Source: Magnetovibrio sp.
Lineage (GTDB): Bacteria > Pseudomonadota > Alphaproteobacteria > Rhodospirillales > Casp-alpha2
Assembly (NCBI GenBank): GCA_002722175.1
Contig: PBKU01000033.1
Coordinates: 1 to 64,000, forward strand
Length of the DNA: 64,000 nucleotides
Reading direction: 5' to 3'
Shown: positions 1 through 8,607 of the stretch, piece by piece
Layout: every line of letters begins with the position of its first letter
Numbering within the stretch: position 1 is the first letter of the stretch
Program-made: the position numbers and the translations under genes
Notes under the pieces: model-generated
Told to the model about the DNA's origin: nothing
What the model saw: only the letters and a program-made list of their open reading frames with translations
Databases searched by the model: none

Positions 1-1
1 A

Positions 2-511
2 GCAATGAAATCGAGGATCTTGGGATACGCTGATAAGAAAACATTCAGAGAAATCAAGAAACGATTTGGATATGTGATAAATCCACTATCAACAAATAGT
101 GTAGGGTATTATTATAAACCATGTATCGACCTGATGGAGTTTACCTCTGGAGATAAGCTAAAAATAAAAGGTATTGATATCCAAACAATAGAGCAAGATC
201 ATGGATTTTCGAAATCTGTAGGATTTCGCTTTGAAAAAATTGCGTACACTACTGATGTAAAGCGACTGTCAAACAAAGCATTTAAACTGCTAGCTGGAAT
301 CGAAATTTGGGTTATCGGAGTTTTTACAGATAAGGAACATCAAACGCATGTCGATTTAGAAGAAGCCTTGCGCTGGATCAGAAAGGTTTCTCCAAAGAAA
401 GCAATATTGACGCATATGGGGCCGCAGCTTGATTATCAAATGGTTCAACAAACAACACCCAAAAATGTTTACCCAGCGTACGATGGTATGGTTATAGATA
501 CTTCGTCGTAG
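2..511 (+). CDS. MBL-fold metallo-hydrolase, C-terminal part (5' end outside window)
   Basis: The reading frame is open to the left edge, so this is the C-terminal part of a longer protein (169 codons visible). The visible part looks like the C-terminal half of PhnP/RNase Z-like metallo-beta-lactamase hydrolases: a YAD..T...IKKRFGY segment that in the family follows the first metal-binding histidines, YTTDV supplying the late aspartate, and a terminal THMG supplying the last histidine ligand. The N-terminal HxHxDH motif must lie upstream. Such proteins hydrolyse phosphodiester or related bonds; the substrate here is unknown. It lies 391 bases upstream of mazG on the same strand, a pairing I associate with alphaproteobacteria. 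The fold is fairly sure, the substrate is not. Confidence 0.75.
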   Translation, partial: AMKSRILGYADKKTFREIKKRFGYVINPLSTNSVGYYYKPCIDLMEFTSGDKLKIKGIDIQTIEQDHGFSKSVGFRFEKIAYTTDVKRLSNKAFKLLAGIEIWVIGVFTDKEHQTHVDLEEALRWIRKVSPKKAILTHMGPQLDYQMVQQTTPKNVYPAYDGMVIDTSS

Positions 512-902
512 ATTACATGCACAAAGATTGTTGTAGATTAAATTTGTAAAGAGCAAAAAAGAAATCGGAGCGTAACACTCTTTCAAAAGAAACTGATCAT
601 ACTATCGATTTGTCGCATAATGTATATTATGGAAAATTTAATATCTTTATTTAATATCAAGTAGATAAAGTTGTTTTATGATCTTTTATTATAGCGTATA
701 TCCTTATGGTATAGCTTTTGTGAGGCGCTGTGGATAAAAAGTATTTTTTGGTACTGAATTGTTTTTTTTTGATACAATAATAAATGAACCATGACCCCTT
801 CTTTGCGGATTTTATCGTCCTTTTTATGTGGAAGTTTGTTTTTTTAAATGTATACAAAACTTAGGTGTTTGCAGCGCAGTATCTAAGACGCAGAAAGGCA
901 AT
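512..902. other. Non-coding gap before mazG
   Basis: AT-rich stretch of 391 bases between the hydrolase stop and the preferred mazG start. No convincing coding frame or RNA gene was found. A weak sigma-70-like pair (TTGGTA at 748-753 and TACAAT at 773-778) has a 19-base spacer, so it is only a candidate mazG promoter. The open frame of mazG extends back to 828, but that part has no family similarity and no ribosome-binding site. Confidence 0.4.
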
Positions 903-1766
903 ATGCTTATGAAAAAGTTTTCTCCCAGTGAAGATGTAGTTAAAAAGGAATATTCTCCGATATTAAAGTTACTTTGGGTAATGATGGAGCTTAGGAACAA
1001 AAAGACAGGCTGCCCTTGGGATATTGAACAAACATTTAAGACAATCCTCCCTTATACAATTGAGGAGGCTTACGAGGTCGCAGATGCAATTGAAAATGAT
1101 GATATAGAGCAGCTAAAAGAAGAGTTGGGAGATTTATTGCTTCAGGTTGTTTTTCATTCACGTATAGCAGAAGAGTTAGGAAAATTTAATTTTTTCGAGG
1201 TTGCGTCAGGGATTTCAGAAAAAATGATTATTCGCCACCCGCATGTATTTAGTGATGAGACTGTCGAAAACTTAACAGAACAAAGTAATAGGTGGGAAGC
1301 GCAAAAAGTTCGTGAACGACTTGAGAGATCTAAGGTTGTTGAAAGTGACAGTGATGGTATTCCAGAAAATTTTAGCATAATTGACGGTGTTGCTAGAGCA
1401 CTGCCTGCTCTCAAGCGTGCTGAAAAAATTCAAAAGCAAGCCGCTAGGGTCGGTTTTGATTGGGTTGAGGTAAAAGATGTCATTAACAAGATCCGAGAAG
1501 AATTATCTGAACTTGAAAACGAGATTCTACCTTCTCATTCAGAAAAATTAGCCGACGAGGTTGGAGATCTTTTGTTTTCCTGTGTAAACCTGGCACGGCA
1601 TTTAAATGTAGACCCAGAGGCTGCTCTTCGCTTAGGAAACAAAAAATTTGAAAAACGTTTCAAGGCTGTTGAAAAAGAGCTTCTTAGGAAGGGGCAGCGG
1701 ATTGAAGATGTTAGCCAGCAGAAAATGAACATTATTTGGGATAAGATAAAATATGATAATGTTTAA
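903..1766 (+). CDS. mazG: MazG nucleoside triphosphate pyrophosphohydrolase
   Basis: Hydrolyses (d)NTPs to NMP and pyrophosphate; a house-cleaning enzyme that in E. coli also lowers ppGpp. It has two tandem MazG domains. The first carries GCPWDIEQTF and EEAYEVADAI...EELGDLLLQVVFH with the EExxE...ExxD Mg-binding pattern. The second has the weaker EELSELENE...DEVGDLLFS version. About 287 residues is close to the family length. Start 903 (or 909) is chosen because AGAAAGG lies just upstream and the family N-terminus begins here; the frame extends to 828 without support. The gene points toward the island, opposite to hflX, whereas in many relatives hflX and mazG are co-directional. Function is confident. 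Confidence 0.93.
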   Translation: MLMKKFSPSEDVVKKEYSPILKLLWVMMELRNKKTGCPWDIEQTFKTILPYTIEEAYEVADAIENDDIEQLKEELGDLLLQVVFHSRIAEELGKFNFFEVASGISEKMIIRHPHVFSDETVENLTEQSNRWEAQKVRERLERSKVVESDSDGIPENFSIIDGVARALPALKRAEKIQKQAARVGFDWVEVKDVINKIREELSELENEILPSHSEKLADEVGDLLFSCVNLARHLNVDPEAALRLGNKKFEKRFKAVEKELLRKGQRIEDVSQQKMNIIWDKIKYDNV

Positions 1767-1787
1767 ACTCAGAAAGTTTAGAGACAG

Positions 1788-1803
1788 TATCTACTAGTAG
1801 ATA
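1788..1803. repeat. 16-bp perfect palindrome after mazG
   Basis: TATCTACTAGTAGATA is a perfect palindrome in the convergent gap between mazG and the dehydrogenase gene. Its 14-base part TCTACTAGTAGATA recurs exactly at 15190-15203, downstream of hflX at the other end of the island. It could be a protein-binding site, a weak terminator stem (6 bp with 4-base loop, no T-tract) or a trace of rearrangement. Confidence 0.6.
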
Positions 1804-1852
1804 AATGGACTAAGTAGTTATAGTTTTCTGCGTTTTAAAATTTTCCAAATTT

Positions 1853-2719
1853 TTATCGAGTTAAACGCTTTACTAAGCTTGATGTATCCCATTTTTCTCC
1901 TCCCATCTCCACAATTTCAGCGTAAAACTGATCCACTAAACTCGTGATAGGCAATAGGGACCCATTACTTTTTGATTCTGAAAGTGCAATTTCAAGGTCT
2001 TTGCGCATCCATTTTACGGCAAATCCAAAATTGAATTTGTCGTCAACCATTGTATTGCCTCGGTTCTCCATTTGCCATGATTGAGCTGCACCCTTTGATA
2101 CCACTTTCAAAACAAGTTTTGGATCTAGCTTCGCTTTCTGCGCAAATGCTAGCCCTTCTGAAAGACCTTGTAATAATCCAGCAATACAAATTTGGTTAAC
2201 CATTTTTGTGAGCTGCCCTGCCCCAATCTCACCCATTAATGTTACAGCTTGAGCGTACGTGCCAACAATATGTTTTACTGCTTCAAAGTGAGATAGTTGA
2301 CCTCCCATCATTACGGTTAATGTGCCGTTTTCTGCCCCGGATTGACCACCAGATACTGGGCTATCGAGGAAACCGATATCTTTACTGCTGACTTTACTAT
2401 TTATTTCACGAGCGACATTAGCGGATGCCGTTGTGTGATCACAAAATATACTATTTTTTTTGATGGTAGAAAGAATTCCACTTTCCCCATATACAACACT
2501 ACGAAGGTCATCGTCATTCCCAACACAGGAAAATATAAATTCAGCGTTTCGGGCTGCTTCTGCAGGGGTATTTGCAAGAGAGCCGCTATATTCAGAGGTC
2601 CATTTTCTTGCTTTAGCTTTGGTTCGGTTGAATACGGTAACATGATGTCCGGCTTTTGCGATGTGTCCTGCTATGGGGTACCCCATAGTTCCAAGCCCTA
2701 TAAAAGCTACTCTTGCCAT
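1853..2719 (-). CDS. NAD(P)-dependent beta-hydroxyacid dehydrogenase (3-hydroxyisobutyrate / glyoxylate reductase type)
   Basis: Reduces or oxidises a short beta-hydroxy acid or semialdehyde in the cytoplasm. The N-terminus is a Rossmann dinucleotide site (GLGTMGYP, residues 8-15) followed by VFNRT, whose Arg suggests NADP preference. The substrate loop DSPVSGGQSGAENGTLTV and the catalytic-lysine region GQLTKMVNQ are intact. At 288 residues it is full length. Members include 3-hydroxyisobutyrate dehydrogenase, tartronate semialdehyde reductase and succinic semialdehyde/glyoxylate reductase, and sequence alone does not separate these. It converges with mazG and diverges from the membrane protein gene. 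A metabolic rather than glycan role is most likely. Confidence 0.85.
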   Translation of the reverse strand: MARVAFIGLGTMGYPIAGHIAKAGHHVTVFNRTKAKARKWTSEYSGSLANTPAEAARNAEFIFSCVGNDDDLRSVVYGESGILSTIKKNSIFCDHTTASANVAREINSKVSSKDIGFLDSPVSGGQSGAENGTLTVMMGGQLSHFEAVKHIVGTYAQAVTLMGEIGAGQLTKMVNQICIAGLLQGLSEGLAFAQKAKLDPKLVLKVVSKGAAQSWQMENRGNTMVDDKFNFGFAVKWMRKDLEIALSESKSNGSLLPITSLVDQFYAEIVEMGGEKWDTSSLVKRLTR

Positions 2720-2884
2720 TGGAATGTTTCTTTCTTAAGTTAAATTTGATGTGTAGTTTAGTTATTAAACCTTATATCCATTCAACTCGAAAATCACTGT
2801 ATTTTCTTTTAATTTTTTCAACCAATTTGTTATTGAAGGCAATCTTTATGCAACATTTGGTTAAAAATGTAGCTGGAGCATAAA

Positions 2885-4348
2885 TTGCTAGGTAAATCTT
2901 TGTTATTCGCTATAGCCTTTCTAGCGCTTCTAAACCTTCTTGGCATAAGCATAGTTTATTTAGCTTATCCGGGTTACATTGACACTGGGGAACCAAATAT
3001 TGTTATACATGCATGGCGACTACTTGAGGGTTATGAAGTCTACCCAAGCTTTGAGTCACCTGAAAGAACAACAAACCTTTATGGGCCATATATATTTCTT
3101 TTAACAAGTATTTTTTTGTTTGTATTTGGTTCTTCTATATTTGCCGGTAAGATTGCAGCATTTTTAGCAGCCCTTTCTTGTCCTTTGATTATTTTCTTTT
3201 CTCAAAAAAGACGTGGTTTAATAGCTTCTTCTATTGCACTTATTTTTTTCTGTGAAATTTTTGTGATCAACCTTCCAATGACTATTTGGAACAGACCAGA
3301 CATTTTCTTAGGGGTGATATTAGCTGTTACCATCTGGTCAGTTAATAAGGTAGAAGATGGGTCATTAAACCTAGCAGTCTTGCTAGGACTTTTAATGTTG
3401 CTTGGTGGTGTTGCGTTAGATTTAAAAATTATCGCTGGAATTTATTTTATTCCAATAGCAGTAGTAATTGGTTTTCGTTATGGATGGTGGACTTGGCCAG
3501 TAGTTGCATTAGGCGTTGTTCTTGTAGCTTCCCTGCCCTTTTTTTTCAGCACTTTTGATTTTAACAACTATCTGGAGTGGTTTAGCTATATAGCAGACAA
3601 ACCAGAATCAAGCGAAAATTTTTATAAAGTTTTTCGCTACGCTTTGTTTTACGTTTTGCCTCCGACCATTTTTGCTGTAGTGGCTGGGTTTCGTCGTCTT
3701 TCAATTACCGACCGAGCTTATTATTTTGCATTTTTATTTGCGATTACTCTTATAATTTATCCTGCTCAAAAGCCTGGGGCTGGCATGTATTACTTGTTTC
3801 CGATGGTACCTATTTCAATTGATCTATCTATTCGGTTTGCAAACAAATGTTCTAACCAACAGGCCACCTATTGGTTATTTGGCACTATTATAGCTTGTAT
3901 GGCTATTATTTCATTTCCAATTGAGAAGCGCTTCATTAATAACCTCAAATGGGGTGAATCTCTCGATGTGAAAACTGAAATAAACACTATATTGGATGAT
4001 TATAAAGGGTTTTCAATCGAGATGGGGCTTGGAGATAAAACGGATAGTTATAAATATACATTTTTAAGACCTATATTAGTATTTTCGGGAAATCCGTACA
4101 CATTAGATAGCTCGGTCGTTATGGAAACTTCCTTCGTGGGTATCCCTTTAGCGCAGTCAACAATAGATATCTTGGTCTCTTGTCGCACAAGTATTTGGCT
4201 TATTCCTGCAGGTGAGGAACCTTTTGGTTGGACAAATTATTATGGTGTTGAAACGTACGATAGGAACTTTCGGACAGAATTCAAACGGTCATATTTCAAA
4301 AAAGAAGAGCGAAAATATTTTGATATCTGGATTTGCAAGGGACTTTAA
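2885..4348 (+). CDS. Multi-pass membrane protein, GT-C (ArnT/PMT-like) glycosyltransferase candidate
   Basis: A 487-residue integral membrane protein with about ten hydrophobic helices through residue ~350 and a soluble C-terminal region. The first extracytoplasmic loop (about residues 27-60) holds PGYIDTGEPNI and a YEVYP...TNLYGPY stretch, the layout of GT-C transferases that use polyprenyl-phosphate sugars, where an Asp in this loop is catalytic. The start is TTG with GGAG at 2875-2878, six bases away; an upstream ATG frame ends before it. It probably transfers a sugar on the outer face of the inner membrane, perhaps using the polyprenyl-linked sugar made by the GT2 at 13036. The GT-C assignment rests on topology and loop motif, so a generic membrane protein remains possible. 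Confidence 0.6.
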   Translation: MLGKSLLFAIAFLALLNLLGISIVYLAYPGYIDTGEPNIVIHAWRLLEGYEVYPSFESPERTTNLYGPYIFLLTSIFLFVFGSSIFAGKIAAFLAALSCPLIIFFSQKRRGLIASSIALIFFCEIFVINLPMTIWNRPDIFLGVILAVTIWSVNKVEDGSLNLAVLLGLLMLLGGVALDLKIIAGIYFIPIAVVIGFRYGWWTWPVVALGVVLVASLPFFFSTFDFNNYLEWFSYIADKPESSENFYKVFRYALFYVLPPTIFAVVAGFRRLSITDRAYYFAFLFAITLIIYPAQKPGAGMYYLFPMVPISIDLSIRFANKCSNQQATYWLFGTIIACMAIISFPIEKRFINNLKWGESLDVKTEINTILDDYKGFSIEMGLGDKTDSYKYTFLRPILVFSGNPYTLDSSVVMETSFVGIPLAQSTIDILVSCRTSIWLIPAGEEPFGWTNYYGVETYDRNFRTEFKRSYFKKEERKYFDIWICKGL

Positions 4349-4407
4349 TGATTGTTTACTATGAGCTTTTCTTAATTTTTTTTTGTGGGGAATTTTGAAC
4401 TATATCA

Positions 4408-4436
4408 ACAAGAATGCTTTCGTTTTAAATTCTTGT
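4408..4436. repeat. 8-bp perfect inverted repeat upstream of the sugar operon
   Basis: ACAAGAAT (4408-4415) and ATTCTTGT (4429-4436) form a perfect stem with a 13-base loop, 78 bases upstream of the first gene of the seven-gene operon and 60 bases after the membrane-protein stop. No T-tract follows, so it is more likely an operator or leader structure than a terminator. Such repeats arise easily in AT-rich DNA. Confidence 0.4.
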
Positions 4437-4513
4437 AGATTTAAAGGCTATTTCAACTATTTTACTGTTACGTTACAAAAAAATATTGCCAATTTTCTCA
4501 AAGGAAGCCGAAA

Positions 4514-6400
4514 ATGAAACTTGCCGATTACGTCATCGATTTTATCGGTGATGAGGGAGTAGAAAAAATCTTTGTACTTTACGGCTCTGCAAACGGCCAT
4601 TTGATTGATGCCTTTACGCGGTCCAAGAAAACAGAATATGTCGCAACTATGCATGAGCAAGCCGCTGGGTATGCGGCAGAATGTTATGGAAAAATAAAAG
4701 GTGTGCCTGGGGTTGCAATCGCTACTAGCGGACCCGGTGCACTAAATTTAGTTAATCCAATAGCCAATTGTTTTTACGATTCTGTGCCTGGTGTTTTTAT
4801 TACTGGGAATGTGAATATGCAATTCATGAGACCAGACCCCTCCGTTCGCCAAGTTGGTTTTCAAGAGACAGATATTATTAGTATTGTTGCCCCAATTTCT
4901 AAATCTGCTGTGATAATTACTGATCCAAATGATATTCGATATGAACTAGAAAAAGCATTTTTTATAGCCCAAGATGGTCGCCCTGGACCCTGTGTCATAG
5001 ACATTCCAATTGATATTCAGAAGGCTGAGATTGAACCAAACAAGCTATTTTCAATGGAAACTGGAACAATTAGGGAGTCTTTTGACCTGGACACGGTTGA
5101 TATACAAATTAACCAGCTTATAGAAGACCTAAAAGCCTCAAAGCGACCATCATTAATGGTAGGTGGGGGAGTTCGTATCGGTGGTGCTGTTGAACTGATC
5201 AGAGAAATTTCAAAAATTGGATCATTACCTGCTTTTCCTACTTGGAATGCACTTGATATAATCACCTCAGATTTCGAGAACTACGGTGGCCGTATTGGTA
5301 CCTACGGGGGTGCTGGGCGTAATTTTGGTATCCAGAATTCAGATCTGATTCTTGCAGTTGGGAGTCGGATTTCTGGCCGTATTACAGGTGGTAATATTCA
5401 TACTTTTGGCCGTGAAGCAAAAAAATATGTTGTTGATGTGGATCGAGCACTGCTTCAACCAAAGCTCCAGCAGGTTCCGTTTGATGTAAATATTTTCTGT
5501 GATGTAAAAATTTTTGCTAAAAAAGTACTATTGAGACTGCAGGAAGAAGTGACTGCTGAAAACTTTCCAAAATATAAAGAATGGAATGATCAGTGTCGTG
5601 ATTGGCGTATTCGGTTTGATCCGGTTCGCAAAGAAATGTTTGATAGTGGTTCCTATAAGTTTGAAGGTAAGGAATATACTCATCCTTATGCGTTTACACG
5701 AAGGCTGTCAGAAAAAATGGATGACAACAGTATTTTGGTTTGTGATCTGGGCGGAACCTCAGTGGTAGTTGGCCATGCATTTGAAACAAGGTTTGGCCAG
5801 TCTTATCTTACAAATAATGGAAACGCACCAATGGGTTTTTCAATGTGTGGTGCGATGGGAGCCTGGATGGCTGACCCATCTCGTCAGGCCGTTGCGATCA
5901 TTGGCGATGGTGGAATGATATTAAATATTCAAGAACTGCAAACTCTTATCAACTACAAAATTAACATTAAAATATTTATTTTAAATAACCATATTTACGG
6001 AATTACAAAAGCATTTCAAGAAACTAACTTTGATGGTAGGTGCGAAGCTTGTGGCCCAGCTGGCTACAATCCTCCGAATTTTGTCAAAGTCGCCGAGGGC
6101 TTTGGAATAAAGACGTTCTCGATTGAAAACAATACTCAGATAGATCAGGTTATTGATCAAATATTGGCACACGATGGCCCAGCTGTATGTGACGTCAATA
6201 ATCATGAATATCATACATATGAGCCAAGGATATTTGGTTGGAATACGCCAATTGAAGATATGTACCCTTATTTGCCCCGTGATGAGTTTTTAAAGAACAT
6301 GTTAATTCAGCCTGTTGAAGGATGGGAAGAACCCGCAATGCCAGACGTGGTTAATGTAAACTCACAAGCAGGTGATATGGCAACGAAGACTATGGAATAG
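4514..6400 (+). CDS. Thiamine-diphosphate-dependent enzyme of the acetolactate synthase (IlvB) family, in a sugar operon
   Basis: All three ThDP-enzyme domains are present. The N-terminal pyrimidine-binding domain has the catalytic Glu48 in MHEQAAGYAAE and a TSGPGALN loop. The central domain (about 205-345) is of the FAD/NAD-like type. The C-terminal pyrophosphate domain has the GDGG...NNHIYG cofactor motif. At 628 residues it is longer than housekeeping IlvB, with about 50 extra C-terminal residues. There is no IlvH partner, and the gene opens a nucleotide-sugar operon, 11 bases before a ColD-like dehydratase. YerE, a flavin-containing ThDP enzyme of this family, adds a two-carbon acetyl unit from pyruvate to a 4-keto-3,6-dideoxy sugar, so a similar branching role is proposed. 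A stray acetolactate synthase or other decarboxylase is possible. SD AAGGAAG precedes the ATG. Confidence 0.75.
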   Translation: MKLADYVIDFIGDEGVEKIFVLYGSANGHLIDAFTRSKKTEYVATMHEQAAGYAAECYGKIKGVPGVAIATSGPGALNLVNPIANCFYDSVPGVFITGNVNMQFMRPDPSVRQVGFQETDIISIVAPISKSAVIITDPNDIRYELEKAFFIAQDGRPGPCVIDIPIDIQKAEIEPNKLFSMETGTIRESFDLDTVDIQINQLIEDLKASKRPSLMVGGGVRIGGAVELIREISKIGSLPAFPTWNALDIITSDFENYGGRIGTYGGAGRNFGIQNSDLILAVGSRISGRITGGNIHTFGREAKKYVVDVDRALLQPKLQQVPFDVNIFCDVKIFAKKVLLRLQEEVTAENFPKYKEWNDQCRDWRIRFDPVRKEMFDSGSYKFEGKEYTHPYAFTRRLSEKMDDNSILVCDLGGTSVVVGHAFETRFGQSYLTNNGNAPMGFSMCGAMGAWMADPSRQAVAIIGDGGMILNIQELQTLINYKINIKIFILNNHIYGITKAFQETNFDGRCEACGPAGYNPPNFVKVAEGFGIKTFSIENNTQIDQVIDQILAHDGPAVCDVNNHEYHTYEPRIFGWNTPIEDMYPYLPRDEFLKNMLIQPVEGWEEPAMPDVVNVNSQAGDMATKTME

Positions 6401-6411
6401 GTTTTCAAAAA

Positions 6412-7581
6412 GTGTTTTATGAACTTGCTGCATCTTCCTGGGGACCTGAAGAAGAAAAAGCCATTGAAAGGGTGATTTCTTCAAATCGTTATACTATGGG
6501 ACAAGAAGTGGCTGCCCTGGAAAAAGAGTTTGCAGATTACCATGGTAAAGCTTACGGGGTGATGGTGAACTCGGGATCATCGGCTAACCTTGTAGCCGTA
6601 GCTAGCTTATTTTTTAAGAAAGAAAAACCTCTTCAACGAGGAGATGAAGTCATCGTTCCTGCAGTTTCTTGGGGTACCACCTACCATCCCCTTCAGCAAT
6701 ACGGACTAAAACTTAAGATTGTGGACATTGATCTTAACACACTGAACATAGATGTTTCTAAGCTCGACCAGGCACTTTCAAGGCGCACTCGTGCCATTGT
6801 TGCCGTTAGTATACTTGGAAATCCGGCAGATCTGGAAATAATTCGTAATTTTGCTGATAAGCATAATCTTTATCTGATTGAAGATAACTGCGAGTCTTTA
6901 GATGCGGAACTTAATGGCAAGAAAACTGGGACTTTTGGTGACGTATCAACTTTTAGCTTCTTTTTTTCTCACCATATAGCCACAATGGAGGGTGGAATGG
7001 TGCTAACTGATCATCATGAGATCTTTCATCTTTTACGTGCACTAAGGGCTCATGGTTGGACACGTGATTTGCCAGAAAACTCACCTATTTTTAAAAAGTC
7101 CCATGATGATTTCTTTGAGTCATATCGCTTTATTCTACCCGGATACAATGTACGAGCTATTGAGCTTTCGGGTGCTATTGGTCGTGAACAGTTAAAAAAA
7201 CTACCCTTCTTAACAGCAGCGAGGCGGAAAAACTTGAAGCTATTTAATGAGCTGTTTTTACGTGATGACCGTTTCATAGTTCAACGCGAAAACGGCCTCA
7301 ATTCCAGTTTTTGCTTTCCGATAATACTTAATCCGGACTACAGGTTTAGGAGAGGAAAGGTATTTGAAGCGTTATCTGAAGCCGATATTGGATATCGTAT
7401 TGTAACTGGTGGCTGTATCCTTCGACACGATGTACTCAAATATTATGAATATGAAGTGGTTGGAAAAGCAACTAATGCCGATCTACTTCATGACCATGGT
7501 TTTTTTGTTGGCAACCACCCAAAGGATTTAACTGTTCAAATTAATAAATTACATCAAGTTTTGGATCAGGTTTGCAAATAA
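6412..7581 (+). CDS. colD: ColD-type GDP-4-keto-6-deoxy-sugar 3-dehydratase (PLP/PMP, DegT fold)
   Basis: DegT/DnrJ/EryC1 aminotransferase fold, but the PLP-binding lysine is replaced: the motif reads FSHHIATMEGG with His187-His188, as in E. coli ColD (catalytic His188), whose 388-residue length and sequence blocks it follows throughout. Examples are VPAVSWGTTYHPLQQYG, RAHGWTRDLP, LPGYNVR and FVGNHP. ColD uses PMP regenerated from glutamate to remove the 3-hydroxyl of GDP-4-keto-6-deoxymannose. Here the substrate may instead be a heptose analogue, because HddA and HddC homologues share the operon. The GTG start at 6412 aligns with the ColD N-terminus. The dehydratase call is strong; the exact sugar is inferred. 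Confidence 0.9.
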   Translation: MFYELAASSWGPEEEKAIERVISSNRYTMGQEVAALEKEFADYHGKAYGVMVNSGSSANLVAVASLFFKKEKPLQRGDEVIVPAVSWGTTYHPLQQYGLKLKIVDIDLNTLNIDVSKLDQALSRRTRAIVAVSILGNPADLEIIRNFADKHNLYLIEDNCESLDAELNGKKTGTFGDVSTFSFFFSHHIATMEGGMVLTDHHEIFHLLRALRAHGWTRDLPENSPIFKKSHDDFFESYRFILPGYNVRAIELSGAIGREQLKKLPFLTAARRKNLKLFNELFLRDDRFIVQRENGLNSSFCFPIILNPDYRFRRGKVFEALSEADIGYRIVTGGCILRHDVLKYYEYEVVGKATNADLLHDHGFFVGNHPKDLTVQINKLHQVLDQVCK

Positions 7582-7605
7582 AATAAATTGCTTTGAGGAT
7601 AAGTA

Positions 7606-8550
7606 ATGCCAGACAAAACAAATATTCTGATCACTGGTGGAGCAGGTTATCTAGGTTCAATAATGGTGCCTATGATGCTTGAGAAGGGATACAATGTTAC
7701 TGTTTTAGATAATTTTACGTTCAAGCAAAATTCTCTAGCCCATGTTTGCTCAAAAGAAAATTTTTCAATATCTAGAGGTGACATACGTGATAAAGAATTA
7801 ATCAAAAAGCTTCTGCGTTTTAATGACGTTATAGTTCCATTGGCAGCACTAGTCGGTGCACCGTTATGTGCTCGAGATCCTATTGGTGCGACTTCTACTA
7901 ATTTAGATGCGCAGCTTTTTCTACTAAACGAATTAAGTGCTAGCCAGCTTGTTCTAATGCCAATAACTAATTCGGGCTACGGTATCGGTGAAAGTGGAAA
8001 ATTATGTACTGAAGATTCTCCTTTGCGTCCAATTTCTCTTTATGGAAAACACAAAGTTGAAGTTGAAGAAAAGTTATTAACTAGAGAAAATTCAATTAGT
8101 TTTCGTTTGGCAACTGTTTTTGGGATGTCACCAAGGATGCGCCTCGATCTTTTGGTGAATGATTTCACGTATAGGGCTGTTAACGACCATGCGGTTGTAC
8201 TTTTTGAGAGCCATTTTAAAAGAAATTATATACATGTTACTGATGTGAGCAGAGTGTTTTTGCATGGCTTAGATAATTTTCAAGAATTAAAGGGAGAAGC
8301 CTATAATGTAGGGCTCTCTAATGCAAATCTATCTAAATGGGAGCTTTGTGAGGTAATTCAAAAATTTGTTCCTGATTTTGTTTTTATGGATGCACCCATT
8401 GGAGAAGATCCAGATAAGCGAGATTATATAGTTTCTAATGAAAAAATTGAAAAGACTGGTTTTAAGCCTAGATATACTTTGGAAGATGGAATTAATGAGC
8501 TAATAAAAGGCTATCAGATGATAAAAAATACTATATATACAAACATTTAA
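7606..8550 (+). CDS. Extended SDR, NAD(P)-dependent nucleotide-sugar epimerase/dehydratase
   Basis: A 314-residue extended short-chain dehydrogenase. The Rossmann site GGAGYLGS is at residues 11-18 and DNF follows beta-2. The catalytic Ser lies in TNSGYG and the YxxxK pair in YGKHK. The C-terminal substrate domain contains the usual FKRNYIHVTDV segment. It could be a C3/C5 epimerase, a 4-keto reductase or a 4,6-dehydratase acting on the sugar nucleotide. It lacks the length and pattern of a Gmd GDP-mannose 4,6-dehydratase, so I do not call it that. AGGA precedes the ATG, 24 bases after the ColD-like gene. The family is certain and the reaction is unknown. Confidence 0.85.
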   Translation: MPDKTNILITGGAGYLGSIMVPMMLEKGYNVTVLDNFTFKQNSLAHVCSKENFSISRGDIRDKELIKKLLRFNDVIVPLAALVGAPLCARDPIGATSTNLDAQLFLLNELSASQLVLMPITNSGYGIGESGKLCTEDSPLRPISLYGKHKVEVEEKLLTRENSISFRLATVFGMSPRMRLDLLVNDFTYRAVNDHAVVLFESHFKRNYIHVTDVSRVFLHGLDNFQELKGEAYNVGLSNANLSKWELCEVIQKFVPDFVFMDAPIGEDPDKRDYIVSNEKIEKTGFKPRYTLEDGINELIKGYQMIKNTIYTNI

Positions 8551-8607
8551 AACATTGATTGTACTGCTCTTGGGTTTTGAAAATTCACATAAAGGCAAAA
8601 TTGTATA

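Noticed and set aside
828-902. N-terminal extension of MazG
   Set aside because: The frame is open but has no family similarity; AGAAAGG supports the start at 903/909.
2342-2743. Plus-strand open frame inside the dehydrogenase gene
   Set aside because: Shadow of the real minus-strand gene: no ribosome-binding site and low-complexity aromatic/Cys-rich product.
7606-8550. SDR as GDP-mannose 4,6-dehydratase (Gmd)
   Set aside because: Shorter than Gmd and without its characteristic N-terminal and C-terminal blocks; only a generic extended SDR can be supported.
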